In this document: piece after piece, positions 32,306 to 35,334 of the stretch | Numbering within the stretch: the stretch's first letter is position 1 | Layout: every line of letters starts with the position of its first letter | DNA from: BOG-908 sp964250925 | GTDB lineage: Bacteria; Pseudomonadota; Alphaproteobacteria; Acetobacterales; Acetobacteraceae | Direction: 5' to 3' | Length of the DNA: 35,334 bases | Assembly (NCBI GenBank): GCA_964250925.1 | Contig: CAXUHU010000029.1 | Location: 1 to 35,334 of the forward strand | Position numbers and translations under genes: made by a program | The notes under the pieces: model-generated | What the model saw: only the letters and a program-made list of their open reading frames with translations | Databases searched by the model: none | What the model was told of the DNA's origin: nothing

Positions 32306-32333
32306 TTTGCAAATCCGGCTCGCACCATAATTC
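32306..32333 (+). promoter_or_regulatory. Candidate promoter for the small membrane protein at 32370
   Basis: TTTGCA (32306-32311), 16 nt, TAATTC (32328-32333), in the 92-nt gap after the MRJP-family gene. The -10 is AT-rich in a GC-rich setting. Start would be about 30 nt before the coding sequence. Confidence 0.35.
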
Positions 32334-32369
32334 TGCCTCTGGCTGCATCCGGCGGCCCGAGGTTCGATC

Positions 32370-32678
32370 ATGGCCGTCATTCTATTCGCCCTGCTTTTTC
32401 TGTTCGGGGCGCCGGCCCTGCTGTTAGGCACGGGCAAGCTGATCCAACGCATCGGCAGGCGCCCTGCCGACCGGCCGCGCAGCCAGGCTTCAGCCGATTC
32501 GTGGTATTACCGGCCCGTGCAGCCGACGTTCGGCAATGGCCAGGGTAACCATCAGGAACCAGCTCCCGCACCGGTCAGCCCGGACGATCAGCCATGGTAT
32601 GTGCGTCCGTCAAAGCCGGTGTTCGCCCGCCCTGCCTGGTTGCGGCGCCCGACTTTTGCCGGCCACGGCACCGACTAG
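32370..32678 (+). CDS. Small single-pass membrane protein with WYxRPxxPxF repeats
   Basis: 102 aa. One N-terminal hydrophobic helix (residues 2-21), a basic patch (KLIQRIGRRPADRPR), then a Pro-rich, probably disordered tail. The tail contains two copies of a short motif: WYYRPVQPTF and WYVRPSKPVF, about 30 residues apart. GAGG lies 7 nt before ATG 32370, supporting expression. No family is recognised. The repeated aromatic-Arg-Pro motif suggests binding to a protein or cell-wall partner, but this is inference. Confidence 0.62.
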   Translation: MAVILFALLFLFGAPALLLGTGKLIQRIGRRPADRPRSQASADSWYYRPVQPTFGNGQGNHQEPAPAPVSPDDQPWYVRPSKPVFARPAWLRRPTFAGHGTD

Positions 32679-32712
32679 GTCCTGCGGGCTGGCCGTGAAG
32701 CCTCCGGCCGAT

Positions 32713-33120
32713 CTAGCGGCCTGCCTGCAATAGGGCCAAAGCAGCCGCTCGCCCAAGGTCGATTCCGCGCCGGTGGGCGTCGTCCTCGACCGCCGTTTGC
32801 TCGGCACCACAGGCGGCGATGCTGCCGTTGAGGTCTTCGGACGCACGGTCGCGGTCATCGGCCGTGGTAAGATCGCTGCGCTGGTTGATCCAGACCAAAT
32901 AGAGCGTCTGCACGGTCGCCTCGCTGACACGCGTGGCGGCGCAGCTCAGCGCGGGCGGCTGCACCGACTTGGACGCCAACAGGGTCTGCCGTTGCACGGC
33001 CCGTTGCCGCTCGAAGGCAAGCTGGTCCTTGGGGTCCAGCCCGGCATGGCCGCCCTCCAGCTTGCTGATCACTAGTATCGCCACGAGCAGGGCCGCGGAC
33101 ACGCCAACAGCTTTCCACAT
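32713..33120 (-). CDS. Uncharacterised membrane-anchored or secreted protein
   Basis: 135 aa. The N-terminus has a single hydrophobic stretch (MWKAVGVSAALLVAILVI) that acts as signal or anchor. The remainder is polar and helical with three Cys (SCAAT, AACGAE) and ends in AALALLQAGR. ATG 33120 is chosen because the hydrophobic segment begins there; the frame stays open upstream into sequence without protein-like character. SD is weak (AAGA). No family recognised. It is divergent from the PEP-CTERM-like gene across 151 nt. Confidence 0.5.
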   Translation of the reverse strand: MWKAVGVSAALLVAILVISKLEGGHAGLDPKDQLAFERQRAVQRQTLLASKSVQPPALSCAATRVSEATVQTLYLVWINQRSDLTTADDRDRASEDLNGSIAACGAEQTAVEDDAHRRGIDLGRAAALALLQAGR

Positions 33121-33271
33121 CGATCTTATCGTCCATGCCAGCCCGCCATCATCGACGGGACCAGGCAGGTGGGCCACGCAAGCCACCGAAAGAGTGGTGG
33201 ACACGGCGTCGTGATTACGCTGTTGCGCCGTGCGACGACACTCTGCCGCCGTCGAACCAGGGACGCGTCGA

Positions 33272-33985
33272 ATGAGACTTTCACAGCTTGCTCTTCTGAC
33301 TGCAGCGGTGGTCAGCGCAGCGCCGGCCGCTTTAGCCGGCCCGATCCTGGACGGCAGCTTTTCCACCATCGCGACGAGCGGCGGGTTCGAAACCAACAAC
33401 GGTTTCGTCAACATAACCGGCACGACGGTGACAGGCAGCTTTGACCTGGCCACGGTGGCCGGCGCGTTCACGCCGGGTGGCTATCCGGCCGGCTCGTATT
33501 TTCTGCAACCCGGGTCGGCGACGTTGTCGTTCGACATCCAGGCGATCAACCAGGTCGTCACCTTCGGGTCTGCGTCGCAGACCGGTTACGGCTACTTGCA
33601 GTTGACCGACAACGGAATCACGCAGCAATTGCTGATCGATCCCGATACGAACCCGCACTCGAACACCGAGATCGCCTTCACCGGGCCGGAAGGAAGCCTA
33701 TTCGGCAACATCGACGACCCCAGATCGATCCATGCGGGCATCGGCGTGTCGCTCGTCTCGCCGATCTTCCTGGGCGTGTTTCAGGAGGGCGGCGCGTTCC
33801 TCGACCCCACGTCGCTGACGTTCGGGACGACGCCAGTCAGCGAGCCGCCAAGCCTGGCCCTGCTCGGCCTGCCCGTATTCGGCCTGCTGGCCCGTTGCCT
33901 ACCGCTGAAGCGGCATGCTCTCGCCCAGAACTGCAGGGCGGTGGCGGAACGGAAGGTCCATCAAACCGACGTCCGCATACGTTGA
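33272..33985 (+). CDS. PEP-CTERM-like exported protein
   Basis: 237 aa. Signal peptide MRLSQLALLTAAVVSAAPAALA, then a Gly/Thr/Ser-rich beta-type body lacking Cys. Near the C-terminus PVSEPPSLALLGLPVFGLLARCLPLKR (written here only in part: SEPPSLALLGLPVFGLLA, 190-207) has the PEP-CTERM layout: Pro-Glu-Pro-like motif, hydrophobic helix, basic stop. Normal PEP-CTERM proteins end within a few residues of the basic cluster, but 22-24 further residues follow here. AGGGA stands 8 nt before ATG 33272. PEP-CTERM proteins are sorted by an exosortase and often go with exopolysaccharide genes; no exosortase lies in the window. Confidence 0.72.
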   Translation: MRLSQLALLTAAVVSAAPAALAGPILDGSFSTIATSGGFETNNGFVNITGTTVTGSFDLATVAGAFTPGGYPAGSYFLQPGSATLSFDIQAINQVVTFGSASQTGYGYLQLTDNGITQQLLIDPDTNPHSNTEIAFTGPEGSLFGNIDDPRSIHAGIGVSLVSPIFLGVFQEGGAFLDPTSLTFGTTPVSEPPSLALLGLPVFGLLARCLPLKRHALAQNCRAVAERKVHQTDVRIR

Positions 33986-34334
33986 TGTGTCATCTGTTTA
34001 CTGCTGCGCAATCAATGATGTGTGGTCGGATACGTAGAGGCGCGCAGTTGACGCCCATCGCCAGCACCATCCGGAAATGCGCCGCGCCTCGCATCGTTTT
34101 GGCATAGGCTCCCGGCGCCTGCTCGAGCGTCACCGTTTAAATCATCGGGCGCGCGCCGAACGTAGTGGGCACCATGGCCCACGACGGCGAAGCTGGGCAC
34201 CTCGATGAACCGTCGAGCAAGAGAAGGCCTCGCCCGTGGCGAACGTAGACGAACACGGCCCGTCTGTTGCGGACATTGCAAAGGTTGCAACTCGAGCGTC
34301 TGGCCCGTAGCTGACCCTGTAGAGGGAGACCAAC
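33986..34334. other. Gene-free 349-nt region with short repeats
   Basis: No coding frame with a credible start or family was found on either strand. It holds two TTGCAA hexamers separated by 3 nt (34276-34281 and 34285-34290), each itself palindromic, about 45 nt before the helical protein gene. It also holds the inverted repeat GTGGGC-N6-GCCCAC near 34170-34187. These may be regulatory for the gene at 34335. Confidence 0.4.
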
Positions 34335-34631
34335 ATGGACAACATCAAGGCGGAAGCGGCCGATCATCACGAGCAGGCTGCCCAACTTATGGAGAATGCG
34401 GCCAAGATGCACCGCGACGCAGCGAAGCAGTGCCTCTCCGGAAACTATCAAAAGGCCCAAAGCCTGGCCGTATCGGCGGCCGAAGCCGACACCGTGGCGA
34501 ACAGACATGCCTTGAACGCCGTCGACCTGTACCGGCATCACACGGACGAAGTAGCCGAACACAAGGCGGAGGTCGCAGGCGAGCAAGCCGCGCGGGTTGC
34601 CAAGCACGAAGCCAAGGCCGCCAAGGAGTAG
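34335..34631 (+). CDS. Small Ala/His/Glu-rich helical protein
   Basis: 98 aa, almost wholly alpha-helical by composition, with repeated HH and A-A-x-x-H patterns (ADHHEQAAQL, AAKMHRDAAKQC, LYRHHTDEVAEHK). A turn LSGNYQKA suggests a two-helix hairpin. Small proteins of this His/Ala-rich type recur in alpha- and betaproteobacteria, often annotated only as hypothetical and sometimes stress-induced; function unknown. It has no signal or TM segment, so it is cytosolic. AGGGAGA ends 5 nt before ATG 34335, a strong SD. It has one Cys. Confidence 0.75.
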   Translation: MDNIKAEAADHHEQAAQLMENAAKMHRDAAKQCLSGNYQKAQSLAVSAAEADTVANRHALNAVDLYRHHTDEVAEHKAEVAGEQAARVAKHEAKAAKE

Positions 34632-34785
34632 ATCGCCCCACGTGCAAACCCAGCGCCACCGGAACGGAAGCACATGCGGCATGGGATGGCGGTCGGGCGG
34701 CTTCGGAAGCAAAGACGCGGAGATCTCAGCAATACCGCCTTGACATCGACGGCCGGCGGCGCTCCAGCTTACGTCGGAGGCCATG

Positions 34786-35211
34786 ATGACTGCCTTGAAA
34801 ACCACGTTGCTGACGCTAGCGGCTGTTCTGGCCAACTGCCCCTATGCAATGGCCAACATCTCCGGCGATTACCTCGTCACGTTCCACGACCAGCATCCCG
34901 GCGACTCGTTTTACGAGCCGCTATGCGTGAAGATAGTCGAGGATGGAAGCACGCTCGGGTTCAAAGAGAGCGGCACGGTGATCTTGGATTTCGGCAGCAA
35001 CGTCCAGCCCGGCGGTCAATGGTTCGCCACACGATCAAAAGGTGCCGTGTTCTCGGTGGCATTCACGGATACGGACGGTCCCTCGGTGCTCACGTTCTCG
35101 GGTGAGTTCGGCAAGCCGCGGATTACGGGGACGTCGTTCGTTCTGTTTACCAATGGTGCGGACGTGGCCGGAGGCACCTTCACCGCCGTGAAAGGCGCTT
35201 GTTCCTTCTAA
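34786..35211 (+). CDS. Uncharacterised small exported protein
   Basis: 141 aa with a signal peptide (MTALKTTLLTLAAVLANCPYAMA, cleavage near residue 23). The mature part looks like a small beta-rich domain (GDYLVTFHD, TFSGEFGKPRITGTSFVL, AGGTFTAVKGACSF) with Cys in PLCVKI and the C-terminal ACSF that could form a disulfide. SD GGAGG ends 5 nt before ATG 34786 (2 nt before ATG 34783), so 34786 is preferred. No family is recognised. Confidence 0.7.
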   Translation: MTALKTTLLTLAAVLANCPYAMANISGDYLVTFHDQHPGDSFYEPLCVKIVEDGSTLGFKESGTVILDFGSNVQPGGQWFATRSKGAVFSVAFTDTDGPSVLTFSGEFGKPRITGTSFVLFTNGADVAGGTFTAVKGACSF

Positions 35212-35219
35212 GCGGGGGC

Positions 35220-35247
35220 CGGGCGCTCAGTTTCGGCTAGGCGCCCG
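35220..35247 (+). terminator. Possible terminator hairpin after the last gene
   Basis: CGGGCGC (35220-35226) and GCGCCCG (35241-35247) form a perfect 7-bp stem with a 14-nt loop, 8 nt after the stop at 35211. No T-run follows, so intrinsic termination is uncertain. The remaining 35248-35334 shows nothing recognisable. Confidence 0.35.
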
Positions 35248-35334
35248 TCGGGATCGACGACATCGATAGGTTATCTGGAAGAGATGGCAGCGCGGACCAC
35301 CCCGCCGCTACGTCGCGGTAGGTGTTGAATTCTA

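Noticed and set aside
34073..34098. GGAAA-N17-CGTT as a general-stress EcfG promoter for the helical protein
   Set aside because: The -35 has A where the consensus GGAAC needs C, and it is about 235 nt from the gene; too weak to list.

Overview
The window reads as chromosomal DNA of a GC-rich alphaproteobacterium, probably from the Rhodospirillales/Acetobacterales side. The signs are COQ9, a three-gene proton-translocating transhydrogenase (pntAA-pntAB-pntB), a Tat-exported Rieske protein, an ECF sigma factor paired with an NrsF-type anti-sigma factor, COG5610 HAD proteins and a PEP-CTERM-like protein. No genus can be named from sequence alone. There is no phage, transposon, CRISPR array or plasmid backbone. 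This is core genome mixed with an envelope/exopolysaccharide region.

Layout. 1-4.3 kb (minus): the ribosomal/RNA polymerase operon rplK-rplA-rplJ-rplL-rpoB (rpoB runs off the left edge). It has its own strong promoter, a recognisable L10 autoregulatory leader and a 12-bp hairpin before rpoB. nusG is not upstream of rplK. 4.6-8.2 kb (minus): a secreted pectinacetylesterase-like hydrolase, a secreted beta-propeller, a 28-aa membrane microprotein, coq9 and a peptide deformylase (the last two translationally coupled). 8.3-11.7 kb (plus): rpsU, a GT4 glycosyltransferase, a cytochrome P450 and a small iron-permease-family membrane protein. 11.8-16.7 kb (minus): pntAA-pntAB-pntB and a Wzz/GumC-type polysaccharide co-polymerase. 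16.9-17.6 kb (plus): a solitary petA. 17.7-20.6 kb (minus): a pyk-zwf operon in which pyk is broken by one in-frame amber codon. 20.7-22.7 kb (minus): ECF sigma factor plus NrsF anti-sigma, with an upstream GTAACC-N16-CGAA motif, and a chalcone-isomerase-like periplasmic protein. 22.9-23.0 kb: tRNA-Arg(CCT). 23.1-28.2 kb (plus): membrane-dipeptidase homologue, two glycosyltransferases and a Wzx-like flippase. 28.3-31.1 kb (minus): sterol-desaturase-family hydroxylase overlapping a COG5610 HAD protein. 31.2-35.2 kb: secreted and small uncharacterised proteins, including an MRJP/Yellow-family beta-propeller, a PEP-CTERM-like protein and a His-rich helical protein.

How the parts fit. One group is translation and transcription machinery (rpl operon, rpsU, def, tRNA-Arg). 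A second is redox and carbon metabolism: transhydrogenase and Zwf both supply NADPH, petA serves respiration, coq9 serves ubiquinone, and pyk belongs to glycolysis. A third is envelope polysaccharide: glycosyltransferases, flippase and HAD protein together, with the co-polymerase about 8 kb away. The points most worth following are the pyk amber codon, the ECF/NrsF module with its own promoter motif, an SD-sequestering hairpin before the beta-propeller gene, palindromic spacers in the rplK and tRNA-Arg promoters, and the sterol-desaturase/HAD pair beside the polysaccharide cluster.
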